NCBI RefSeq assembly: GCF_000143415.4
Contig: NW_003314342.1
Location: forward strand, 622,037 to 686,036
DNA from: Selaginella moellendorffii
Taxonomy: Eukaryota > Streptophyta > Lycopodiopsida > Selaginellales > Selaginellaceae
Length of the DNA stretch: 64,000 nucleotides
Direction: 5' to 3'
Positions 45,808 through 56,488 of this stretch are shown one piece after another (position 1 is the stretch's first letter; each line of letters begins with the position of its first letter). The position numbers were made by a program, and so were the translations under genes. The notes beneath the pieces are model-generated. The model saw only the letters and a list, made by a program, of their open reading frames with translations, did no database searches and was not told the origin of the DNA.

Positions 45808-47935
45808 TCATACTGCACAGGTCACAAATCACCCAAGAAATCACCTCATGGAGGCTGCAACACTCAATAGTTCTAGGACAGGCAGACAAGCCCTGTCCCA
45901 TGGACAGTCACTGCTCCTTACGTGGGAATGTGCACATTACAGAGGTTCGTTTCTGTTTTCCAGTCTGTCTTTTAACTCCTCAAATGTCTTGATCATTATG
46001 AAGAAGGGAACCCATTGAGAAAATACAGTGTTGGGCAGACTGTTCGAGCTAAAATCCTTTCAAAACGCAAAACCAGCAGAAAGCACAGAAATGCTGCCAC
46101 TTTGGATTTATCTCTACGTCCATCTGAGCTGCCCTTTGAATTAGCTTACTTATCATGACTTGCAGGAAACGATGCTGCATGCTCAGTGATTACTTTCGAG
46201 ACCGTAACCATTGAACAGTCGGTTATCAGATACGTTCAAGAAGTAAAGGACAACTGGGCATGGCTAGTCCTCTCACCCCATCTTAAAGGCTGCCTTTTTA
46301 TACTGGACACGTCTGACAATCCCTCGGAGCTTGAACGTTTTAAAGAGCGCTTCAAAGTCGGTGACCCGTTCCAGTGCCATATAAGAAGTGTTAACCACGA
46401 AAGGAAGCAAGTGGATTTGTCTCTACACCCGAAAACAAGGGACGAACAATTCAAGAAAGGCGACCTGTTAGGCCGACGAATCACACGAGTTTTTGCTGGT
46501 GTTGGCGGACATACTGTGCAAGGCAGATGGGAAAGTCTCGGAAAAGTTCATGTAACGATACATGGATTGATGACCCAGCCAGTTTATTTACAGAGGGACA
46601 GTTCGTAAGGTGCAGGGTCTTGGATTTAAAACGACCAGGGAGGGGAAAGATGGGCTTGGAACTTTCAGTAAGTTGGTGGACGTGGTGGTTTTGAGTCCCT
46701 TCCGAGCTATCAAACACTACTTCCAAGATTTGCATTAACATTTTTTGACTCTGCATCCAATGCTTCCTAGTCTATGCCGAAACCCGAGTCCGAGATGGAG
46801 CCTGAGTTTGACTCTGCAAGTAAGCAGAAACCTTGCATGCTGTGGACGTGACTTGTTTTTGTGTTGCAGGGTTTTGTCAAGAATGTGACGGAGAAAGGTT
46901 GTTTTGTGATCCTGTCACCTTCACTTGAAGCTAGAATTCAGCTGAAGAACCTATCGAACTCGTTTGTACAAAACCCTGCAGAAATGTTTCCACCAGGCAA
47001 GGTGATATCAGGAAGGTATGAACTTTTCTCCATATGGAAGTGTTTGCTGATATCTTCTTCTTCGTCAGAATTTTAAGCATCGAGCCATTGTCTGGGCACA
47101 TTGAAATGTCTTTGACGGCAACAACATCACAAGATTCAAGTGGCTGGAAGAAGTTTGGTGCTGGAGAGATTGTTAGTGGCCGCATACACAACATTGAAGC
47201 ATTTGGGATCTTCATCAGCCTTCCCGAGAGCCATGTGGTAAGCTCTCTCTCTATCTTGGTTTGAAGTTCTTAGTCTGTGCTCCAGGTTGCTTGTGTCATG
47301 TCTCTGAAGTGTCTTACAATTTTATTCAAGACTTGTCAACACTTTACAAAGTCGGCCAATGGGTTCAAGTAAAGATTCTAAAGGTGAGAACGAAAGCTTT
47401 AGTAAAACCACAGGGTTATGATTTCCCTCTACAGGTTGATGCGGAAACCAAACGTGTATCTCTTGGAATGAAAGCGTCATATCTGACCCCTGAGGATGGC
47501 ATCAAGCCGATGGAGGAAGAAGCTATAAATGAAGAGCCTTCGAGCACAAATGTGCTCATGGATAATGATGAGAGGGAGGAGGAGGACTACTTGGATCTGG
47601 CATCAAAACGATTCCCACAGCTATGCATGTCGATCCACTCTCAACAAAGACGTTGAGGATACAGTGCCAATTGACTTGAAAGAGCAGAGTTACTTCTTGT
47701 TTATATTCACTCTTCTCATGTCCTGCTTCTCAACAGGGAGGCTGCAGCAAAAGAGAAGTTATTACAGAAGGACCAGCCTCCAGAGACCAAGGACGACTTT
47801 TTGATTCTAGGTGTTACAATCCAAGCTCTTTTTTATAGGGCATTGGAGAAGATAATTTATCGAGAAGAAATGGAAAAGATGAACATATGGATGGCTTATC
47901 TCAACCTAGAGAATTTCTCTTCTAGCATTTGAAGA
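45808..47935 (+). pseudogene. RRP5 (PDCD11-like) fragment: S1 repeats and start of HAT repeats
   Basis: RRP5 is a large nucleolar protein with many S1 RNA-binding domains and C-terminal HAT repeats, needed for pre-rRNA cleavage. Here exons encode GNVHITE (45926-45944), YSVGQTVRAKILSKRKTS (46023-46080), FKVGDPFQCHIRSVNHERKQ (46345), GFVKNVTEKGCFVILSPS (46870), GEIVSGRIHNIEAFGIFI (47165), YKVGQWVQVKILK and VDAETKRVSLGMK (47345-47475). Then come AAAKEKLLQKDQPPETKDDF (47745-47805) and the HAT piece IYREEMEKMNIWMAYLNLE (47855-47915). Intron-like gaps have GT-AG borders. A single base is missing near 46555, shifting the frame between VHVT and TWIDDPASLFTEGQ. The N-terminal two thirds and most HAT repeats are absent, so this is a broken fragment. 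Confidence 0.82.
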
Positions 47936-48090
47936 GCAAATGGCAATTACTTTAGGTGGTTATAATGATCATGGAAACTACTATAGTAAGCATGCTTGTG
48001 TTTGGGGATGGAGATCAAGGGTATGGTAGAAGACCTCAATGTTTTGAGTGCTTATATTGGGGATATATTACAACAATGTTAGGTGCCAAC

Positions 48091-50551
48091 TTTGACCACA
48101 TGGTCAAGGTCAGTCAAAGGGAGGTTCAAGGGTTTATGAAGGCATGTTAGGGTAAGGAACTTAAAAGTGACGGCACAAAGGAGCTTTTGAGGTAGTTTGG
48201 GGGTGGTTGGGCAGTGAGGAATTTCAAGAGGAGGTGTAGTTTAGTCTAGGAAAACTAGATTGTTGATTTTTCGTGCTGGGTTATAACATTGGTATAAAAA
48301 GCGTTCGTTGTGATGGCCGACCAAGTTGAACACTAGAATTCGATGGTGGTGTCGATGATAGTGCTAATGGAGCTATGGAGGTTTGGACCATGGAAGATGT
48401 TGTTCACGAGTTGCGAGCCTTTAATAAAAATCAGCAAAAGATGCAAGATAAAATGCATGGCATGATGGGTACTTTGTGCGAGCGTGTTGAAGCACTCAAG
48501 GCTGGTCGTGGTGGCACTCTAAATAAGTCTTCCTTGGTGGATTGACTTAAGATTCCAACTTTTTCCAGTGATGGTAGTGTGGATGAGTGTTTAGCTTGGC
48601 TAACCAATGTGAAAAAGTTCTTGGCTGCTAAAGGAACTCCAAATGCGGATTACAACCCCTTATATATCTTTTCACATAAAAGGAGTTGAATACTAAACAA
48701 GTTCGTTGGATGGTCAAACTCATGGAGTTTGGGGAGTTTCCTATTGACCATCGTCTGGGAAAATCAAATGTGGTAGCAGATGCTTTATCTCATGTTCACC
48801 ATGTGATGGCATTACAAACACAATTTTGTCATCATTTAAGTAAAGTGGTTAGCGAGTTTGGGCAATTAATTGAGTGTGCTCAGGCTCATGATGCTGAAGT
48901 GGTCTCATTGCAAGCCCAAATAGAAGCATTTTTCTCATTGGTGGATGGGATTCTTTATTATAATGGCTATGTGTATTTGCCACGAGTGGATGTGTTAATT
49001 ACTTAGGTTTTATTCCACTATTATAATTGTCCAGAGGCCGGTCATTTTGGGGGGAAGAAAACATATAAATTGATTAAGCACAATTTCTATTGGAGGAATA
49101 TAAAAGTTGATATCCTTGAGTACTGTAAGTTATGTGAGCTTTGTCAGTGGGTAAAGGTGCTACGGGAGAAGTTGGGGGACTTTTGCAACTTTTACCTATT
49201 CCTCAGAGCCGTTGGTGTAATATCTTTATGGACTTCATCATTTGTTTGCCATGAACACAAAGGCAAAAGAAGCAAATATGGGTCATAATGGATCATTTGA
49301 TGAAGTATGTGTAGTTGTTGGCTTTTCAGAAGAGTGTCACTGCCTTAAACTTGGTTATGGTCTACTTGGAGAAGGTTTTTCCTGATTTTGGTTTGCCGGA
49401 GGACATCGTTAGCAATTGAGATTCAAAATTCACTAGTGGATTTTGGAAGAGCTTTGCAAAGGTTATACAAGTGACTCTGAAACTCTCGAGTGGAGATCAT
49501 CCTCAAACGGATGGGTAAACTAAGCATGTAAATTAGGTGGTGGAGGATATACTACACTGTAGCATTGGTCAAAAGCAGAGACAGTGGGATTTATATTTTC
49601 TGTTGGTGCAATTTGCCTATAAAAATAGCCAACACAGTGGAACCAAACTAAGTCCTTACTTTGCCATGTTTGGAAGGCATCCTTGAATAACGATGGAGTT
49701 GGAATTGCATTTGAGTAAGGATATTCAAGAAAAACTTGATTCAAAGGCGACTGAAACTTTATAAGATTTTGGTGGTGTGCAAATGGAATTTGCAAGTAGC
49801 TCAAGATAGAGTGGAGAAGTTTGCTAATAAGCATCACTAATTCCGGGAATATAAAATAGGTGATGGGAAGAGTGATAAACTTTCTCATCGGTATGCTGAT
49901 CCATATGAAGTGCTAGAGAGCATCGGGAAGGCAACTTATCAGGTGCGGCTGCCAACTATGGTGAAAATTCATTCAGTATTTTATGTTAGCCAGTTGAAAG
50001 GTGTACTATCTTGAAGTGACAGACCCAATGCCTCCTTGATGTATACAGCTGTGGATGGATCAAGAGCTTGAGCAAGGTTCCCCAGAAAAGGCAATCACTG
50101 GTACAATTTGTCCTTGGGACAAAGACTTTGTTGGGGGGAAGAATTGTTTGACCATGTGATCAACTTCAGTCAAAGGGAGGCTCAAAAGGCAACTTAGTTT
50201 CAATTATTTATTGCACGAGCACTAGAGTGTTAGCCATCCATCCATAAATTCCCAAATCTCTCTCAATCCCCCTCCCTAAGTTAAACTATACTTAAGGTTC
50301 AACTACACTCCTCGCAGGAACAAACAGCCAAGCACACCAAGCCTCTAGGTTCCTAACATCCTTTAATATAACAAGACTTGATCATAAAACCCTCTAAATC
50401 CCAAGCAAGTTTTAGAGTAAAGTAAAGAATTTAACCTAATTTAGAAGCTTTTGAAGTAGCTCGAGGGTGGTTGGGCGGTGAAGAACCTTGAGAGGAGGCA
50501 TAGTCTAGTCTAGGAAGATTAGATTGTTACTTTTCTTGCCGTGTCATAACA
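48091..50551 (+). mobile_element. Ty3/gypsy retrotransposon with both LTRs, internally deleted
   Basis: The 5' LTR is 48091-48288 and ends ATAACA; it is followed by a primer-binding-like ttggtataaaaagcg. The 3' LTR is 50145-50551, begins TGTTTGACC after the purine tract ttggggggaaga, and ends CATAACA. The 5' LTR has lost about 200 nt. Internal order: a gag piece (EDVVHELRAFNKNQQKMQDKM, 48390), a deletion, the RNase H tail (48686; DHRLGKSNVVADALS), integrase HHCC zinc finger (GHFGGKKTYKLIKHNFYW ... CKLCELCQ), integrase core (FPDFGLPEDIVSN, GDHPQTDG, YKNSQHSGTKLSPYFAMFGRHP) and a chromodomain-linker piece (GKATYQVRLPTMVKIHSVFYVSQLK, 49927-50000). Several stops; inactive. Confidence 0.88.
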
Positions 50552-50956
50552 CAATTGTTGTTCATGATGTGAGGAATGTCATGAATGGGGACATAACACT
50601 GGAACTTGTGCCAAATGTCAATAATATGCTAAAAAATATTCTTATGCTCTTTTGACATTTATGGATAATAAGAGTTCTATTTATTATGCTTCCAACAAAT
50701 AACAAAAGTCCTCCTATTCTCTCTCCTCCACTCTCTTTCATAACATGCAATATAGAATTAGTGGAGGATGAGTAGTTTATATTTGTTTTTGCTGGACTCA
50801 TAAATAGTATAAATGTGATGATCTTGGTGGACTTTGGCTTAGCAATTTCCTCTATTCAGTGTTTAATTGTTTGAAGTTTCATTATAGCAAGTCTCTTGTA
50901 CTTGACCTTTATGACTTGTGTTTACTAATCATAAGTCATCAGTATAGATATTATGT
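50552..50956. other. Intergenic between the gypsy element and PPR gene
   Basis: AT-rich. No gene or clear promoter motif. Confidence 0.4.
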
Positions 50957-52339
50957 ATGGAAACGCTGGTTGTCTACGCGCGGTGTGGGCATTTGGAGGA
51001 ATCGAGAAGGATCTTTGATGCATTGCCGGCCAAGAACATCGCGTCGTGGACGGCGCTCGCGAGCGCGTATGCCGAGAGTGGGCATCCGGGCGAGGCCAAG
51101 GCAGCGTTCGATCGAATGGCGGTGCGGGACGTAGTTTCCTCCACTGCGATGGTCAAGGCGCTGGGCGATTGCGGGCGGATTGGATCGAGCAAGGCGGTGT
51201 TTGATGCGATGCCCGAGAGGAACTGCAAGACGTGGGCGACGCTGCTGCGGGGATTTGCTCGCGGCGGAGAGATTGGGCGAGCGAGAGAGGTGCTGGATCG
51301 GATGCCCGAGACGAATGTGGTAGCGTGGACGATCCTCGTGCAGGGTTTCGCGCAGCGCGGGCGAGTGGGCGATGCGAAGGCCGCGTTTGATTCCATGCCC
51401 GAGAAGAACAGCATCACTCGCGCGGTAATGCTCGTCATGTTTGCAGAGAATGGATTCGTGGAGGAGGCGGAGGATGTCTTCCAGGAGATTGTCCACCGAA
51501 ACGCGATCCTCTGGGGGGCGATGCACTGGTGCTATGCCCAAAATGGGGATTTGATTCATGCCAAAAGTTTGTTTGATAGGATGCCTCTGCACAGCATACT
51601 TTCGTGGACGATTATGATCAAGTCATACGCGCTAAAAGGTGACGCTGATCAAGGAAAACAATTGTTTGAAGCAATGCCACACAGAGATCTTGTTTCATGG
51701 AACTCGATAATCGCTGTTTATGCCCAGAGAGGTCGTTTCAAAGACGCTATACGAGCGTTTTCTTTGTGTTGCTGCTGGGATTCCTATTCATGGAACACAA
51801 TTCTCGTGGTATACGCTTTAGATGCAAATATTTGTGAGGCAAAGAAGACGTTTGATAGAATACCAACTTGGAATTTGGTCTCCTGGAACACGATGCTAGC
51901 AGCATATGCCCAGAGTGGCCATGCGTATTCTGCGATCCAGCTTTTTTGGGCGATGTTTCTTCACGGCTTTGATCCCGACAAGGCAGCGTTTGCCATCGTT
52001 TTGACGGCGTGTAGCCATCTGGGGCTTGTCAAGGAAGCAGTAAGCTACTTCACGGCAATGAGCTTTGACAATGGATTGGACCCTTCGCAAGACCATTACA
52101 CCTGTATTGTTGATGCTCTAGGACGGCTAGGGCGATTGGAAGAGGCCGAGGATGTCCTGGAGAATATGCCTTTGTCAGCTGATGGAGTTGCATGGGCAAC
52201 GTTTCTTACCGCGTGTAAAAACCACGGGGAGATGAGTCGAGGGATGCATGCTGCGGAATTTACGTGCCAGTCCAGCCTTGTGAGTGATGCATTGCCTTAT
52301 GTGATGCTGGAGAACATCTTCAGAGCAGTTCAGACTTGA
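50957..52339 (+). CDS. PLS-class PPR protein, no DYW domain
   Basis: Single open frame of 460 residues, made almost entirely of about 31-residue S-type PPR motifs (for example LEESRRIFDALPAKNIASWTALASAYAE, repeated about ten times, and RDLVSWNSIIAVYAQRGRF). These proteins bind organellar RNA, one motif per base. The frame starts inside what is normally the middle of a motif (METLVVYARCGH), just after AT-rich DNA. It ends abruptly at YVMLENIFRAVQT, part way into the E1 motif. No transit peptide is visible. So it may be a 5'- and 3'-truncated copy that still has a clean frame, or the true start may lie upstream in an exon that I cannot see. Confidence 0.8.
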   Translation: METLVVYARCGHLEESRRIFDALPAKNIASWTALASAYAESGHPGEAKAAFDRMAVRDVVSSTAMVKALGDCGRIGSSKAVFDAMPERNCKTWATLLRGFARGGEIGRAREVLDRMPETNVVAWTILVQGFAQRGRVGDAKAAFDSMPEKNSITRAVMLVMFAENGFVEEAEDVFQEIVHRNAILWGAMHWCYAQNGDLIHAKSLFDRMPLHSILSWTIMIKSYALKGDADQGKQLFEAMPHRDLVSWNSIIAVYAQRGRFKDAIRAFSLCCCWDSYSWNTILVVYALDANICEAKKTFDRIPTWNLVSWNTMLAAYAQSGHAYSAIQLFWAMFLHGFDPDKAAFAIVLTACSHLGLVKEAVSYFTAMSFDNGLDPSQDHYTCIVDALGRLGRLEEAEDVLENMPLSADGVAWATFLTACKNHGEMSRGMHAAEFTCQSSLVSDALPYVMLENIFRAVQT

Positions 52340-54511
52340 TGTGTTGACCCAAACATCGATCGTTGATATCCAGCCATTCCGTGAGCCGCCCCATCCCCCA
52401 TGGATGGAGAGCGGGACGCACAGAGGATTGAGCATAGGAGAGTCTTCATGAGGAGCATAGTCCTCCGCCTCTCGCGTATGAGTCCGTGGTGTCCCATGCA
52501 TCTGGAATGTTAAGTGCAGTGGGTTTGCTATAGTCAGCAATGCAAGATCCAATGCTGCTGTTGTGAATTTCAGCAGCAGCACTGCGCTCCTCCTGCTCCA
52601 CATCAGTGCCATGCTAGGCGTGGCAATCCACGCCATGCCGGTGAGAGTGAGCCGTGGAAGTCTCTCATGAGCTCTTGTTGAAAGTGGGAAGCAGTGGTGT
52701 GGAAAGCTTGCGTTTGAGGCGCGGGTGGAGATGGGCTCATTGCAGTAAGGTGATAGCTCGATCCCATTGCCTTCCTTTTGTATCCTATCTCCCTCGTTGC
52801 CTCCCGACATGCTTCATATGTTCTCCTCTCTGTGTTCCATATGTTATCCTCTCCGCTTGCGAAGCATTGCACAGCATGTTGCTGGAGCTGGGCCTCAGCC
52901 CATTCGTTGATGGCTAGCATTTACGAAGGCTTCATTGGATGTTGATATAAGTTTAAAGACAATTGCCCCACTTTTATGATGGGCTTAATCTATGTTGACT
53001 GGATTGTTCTTTGCAAAGCATGTATGCAAGGCGATTTTACAAGGAAATTTATCAAATCTTCCGCAAAGTCAATGCCATAATCTGTCAAGAACCAAATCCT
53101 TGGAGAGCTTAGAAATTAATATATGCATAATGAAGGATAGTTAAAGTAATTTGATGATGAGAAGTTTGACATATGTTATCAAACATATTATCTAGCATAG
53201 CAATCAGGGATGCTCAACATCCCAAACAATTCTCCCAATTGGAAATAAGAAATATCACGAGTGCCATTTCCTACTCATCCATTCCCTTCGAAAACTTTCT
53301 TTCTATTCTGCAGGGTGGAGTTTTATATATAATGTTGTTGTATAGGGCAATATTGCTTCTTCAATGGCAACTAGCACTTGTTCAATGTTTCGTGACCAAT
53401 CTATTCCCTTCTCTTCCAATATCATGGAATATAAGTATATGAAAATTTTCAAAACTAACATAGTTGTTTTGAATCGTTAGGATCATCCTTTAGTGATTTT
53501 AATCTACATTGAGTTATAATTTAAATAGATTGCTACTTTGTCCTCTATGACATGCTAGATGGAGAAAAAGTGTTATACAAGCTCATATTTTTAATGCATA
53601 AAGTATTCTTTACAAATCAAATATTTATTTTAATAGCTTTTTTTCTGCAGGCTATTTGCAAAAGAACACCCACAAGGTGTATGACCTGTTTAGTATTTGC
53701 ACACATATCAATTTTGTTATATTTATATTTTTTATTTTTCCACAATACCTATCTTTTATGGCTTCAGTGAAGTTATAGTCATTTACACTTTTGAGTATTT
53801 CTTCAATTTAGGCACTATATTTTTGGTTTTCTTAAGCAAACTAACATAGGATATACCTGGGTATTCTTGAATATTTTATAATTTAATTGTTGATATTTAT
53901 TTAGAATAATTTTATGTTTATAAATTAAAACATTTTAATAATGGTCATCACGTTGATTGACTGACAGTTTCAGCAAAAAGATGTTCTAATTTATTTTCAA
54001 AGCTTTTAAATCTTAGAACTACTAGTTCAATGTTTGGATACATAAGTTGCATGAATTTTTGTTTTTATCATTTCCCAAGTGTCTTTTATTAACCTCTGTT
54101 GTTCTCCACCAAAGCTTAACATTATCTACTAAGTATGGTTTAGCACATGAGACTTTCTTCAAACTTAATAATAATAATGCTTAAAAATAATCTTCTATAT
54201 CACCACCACCTTATAGTCATTCATGTTTGCATGTGTGATTTTGTGGCGAGGAAGCAGGAGCAACAGAAGGTCCTCCAGACAAGTTCTTCTCAAGTAACCA
54301 ACTGCCACCTCCATGCAAGGGTACTTTCCACGAGCTCATAGGGTAGAGGGCTAGCTCTTGATTTTTTTGGTTGTTCTCTAGGCTCCAATCTGTTAGGAGT
54401 GATGCAAAGAGACTGTTATTGATCAGGCCAGGGATTTCCAACCCAAAGCTATGTTTCTCATACCTGAAAAGTGTATCCATGAAATATACATATCCTCTTG
54501 TAGTTTCTCTT
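52340..54511. other. Long intergenic stretch, no gene recognised
   Basis: 52340-52920 is GC-richer, with minus frames (for example MLAINEWAEAQLQQHAVQ at 52920) that resemble coding sequence, but no family is recognised. 52920-54500 is AT-rich and probably includes the fucosidase 3' UTR. Confidence 0.4.
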
Positions 54512-56220
54512 CTAAATAGAAGACAAGTGCCTGAGGTTGTACATATCGAAGTACAAACCAAAGAAGCAGATCAATGGATCTCCCCGTGACGTGTCAATCA
54601 GCAGTCGAACGAGGCGAGCAGCGCATACTTGATCCTCTTCCAGTCGATCCACTTTCCTGTAACCAATGGTGCTACCGTTGCTCACCAGGTACCAGCCCAG
54701 CTCGCTGTCCCATGCCTCGACGTGATATTCCATGACCCTTTGTCCCATGTTTACTGGCTCTCGGATCTCCAGTGCGTTGAACTTTGAGACCTTGCCAAGA
54801 TCAAGCTCGATCCAGCCGGTCGACTCCCCTTGCATTGGAGCCCAGAAAGTCTCCATACGCTCGTCAAGGATTTGCTTCGGCCCGAACGAAGAGCTGCGAA
54901 CGCTGCTTGCTGTCACGGACAAGGGATTCGCTGCTAAGTTGACGCTGAAGATGGAATCTATGGCGGAGCTAAACCGCTCCAGCGTCTGGAAGTCGGATTC
55001 GTCGATCAGTCCCGACGAGTTTGGAGGGACGTTGAGCAGGAGCAAGCAGTTCCTGGCGGATGATTTGTAGAAAACGTCGAGCAGCTGCTCCAGGGATTTT
55101 GGAGCCTCGTTCCTGTGCCAAAACCAACCGGGCCTGATGGAGATATCGCACTCCGGAGGGAGCCAGTCGGTTCCAGCACTCTCTCCAGACATCAAGTACC
55201 TGTTGATGTTGCGAATTGGATCGAGTTTCACGAGAACGAAAGTTTCATGCAAGGATGGATTTTACGTACTGGCCATCGCTCCTGCCGATCGTAATGGAAG
55301 ATCTGTTCGCCATCGCCCAGCATGGTTGTCCGGCCTCGCCATACTCGTTCCCAACCCATCGGATGTCGGGGCCAGCGTCGGAAAAGATGTTGGCACCGGG
55401 TTGCAGCTGATGAATCGTGTCAAACCAGAGCTCAAAATCGTAGCTCATGTTCACTGCAGTGGGTGATTTCGCACCATCCAGCCACACCTCGGAGATCGGC
55501 CCATATCTGCACGCCAAAACAAAATGCCGCGTCAAGGCATCTGCTGCTAGAGATGAAAACTACAAAAGCCCACAAGCTCGCGAGCTCCTAATGCTAAAAC
55601 CGTTTGATGGGCTGGAGCAAATGCAAACATATCACACAGTGACCATGCCACCAAGAAAATGCGTGAAGAAGAAGCAAAGAATGTCTCACTCACCCAGTAA
55701 GAAGCTCTCGGAGCTGAGCCAAGTAGAACTCGTTGTAGAGAAGAGTGTCGCCATAGCAGCTCTCGTGCAAATCCCATGGCGAGAGGTAAAAGCCCACGTC
55801 CAATCCACGCTCCCTGGCGGCGGCCACGAACTCGGCCACCACATCCCCCTTCCCTCCTCGCCAAGAGCTGCTAGCCACGGAGAAATTGGTGTAGGCCGAG
55901 GGCCACAGGCAGAACCCGTCGTGGTGCTTGACCGTGAGGATCACGAGCTGCGCGCCCGCGGATTGGGCCGCGTCCATCCACTGCGACGCATTCAATCGCT
56001 CCGGGTTGAAGATGGAGGGCGATTCGTGGCCGGATCCACGCTCCGAGTCCGTGAATGTGTTGACGCCGAAGTGGAAGAACATCGAGAGGCGGCGCGAGTG
56101 GAACTGGAGCTGGCGCCATGAGGGAATTGGGCGGAGAGGGAGCGGTGGGGGCGAATTTAGGGCGACAGCTCTCAAGAACACTAGTATCTCGAGGAGCAAG
56201 AAAGAGAGATGGAAATTCAT
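54512..56220 (-). CDS. GH29 alpha-L-fucosidase, secreted (plant FUC1-like)
   Basis: Hydrolyses alpha-L-fucose from glycans in the apoplast or vacuole. Three exons join in frame: 55694-56220, 55270-55506 and 54512-55199 (483 residues). A signal peptide (MNFHLSFLLLEILVFLRAVA) leads into WRQLQFHSRRLSMFFHFGVNTFTD. Then come VILTVKHHDGFCLWPS, GFYLSPWDLHE and, in exon 2, the nucleophile region SEVWLDGAK, with Asp in WLDG as expected for GH29. LNVPPNSSGLIDE follows, then a C-terminal discoidin-like (F5/8) beta-sandwich (WIELDLGKVSKFNALEIREP). Length and order match plant GH29 enzymes. The upstream neighbour is a PPR gene on the other strand. Confidence 0.94.
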
Positions 56221-56488
56221 TGCTATAGAGAATGGAGGAGAGAGCCAATCTTATAAGCCCAGTGGAGTAGAGGAATTCTCACCAGAGAGTAAAATCTTTG
56301 CTTCTTCCAGGGTGTCCTTGTTCTTGCAAGGCAAGATGGATTATCTTCTTCTTCTTAGCCGTGATCTCCAAGCTAGATTGGAATGTTCTTTCTCCGTCCA
56401 GGATTCTCAAGAGCTGTGGAGGTCGCGCCCGGATTTTCGCAAGGAATACCTCGCGACTCGCGAATGCGTGTGAGATCCAGCAAAGTTT

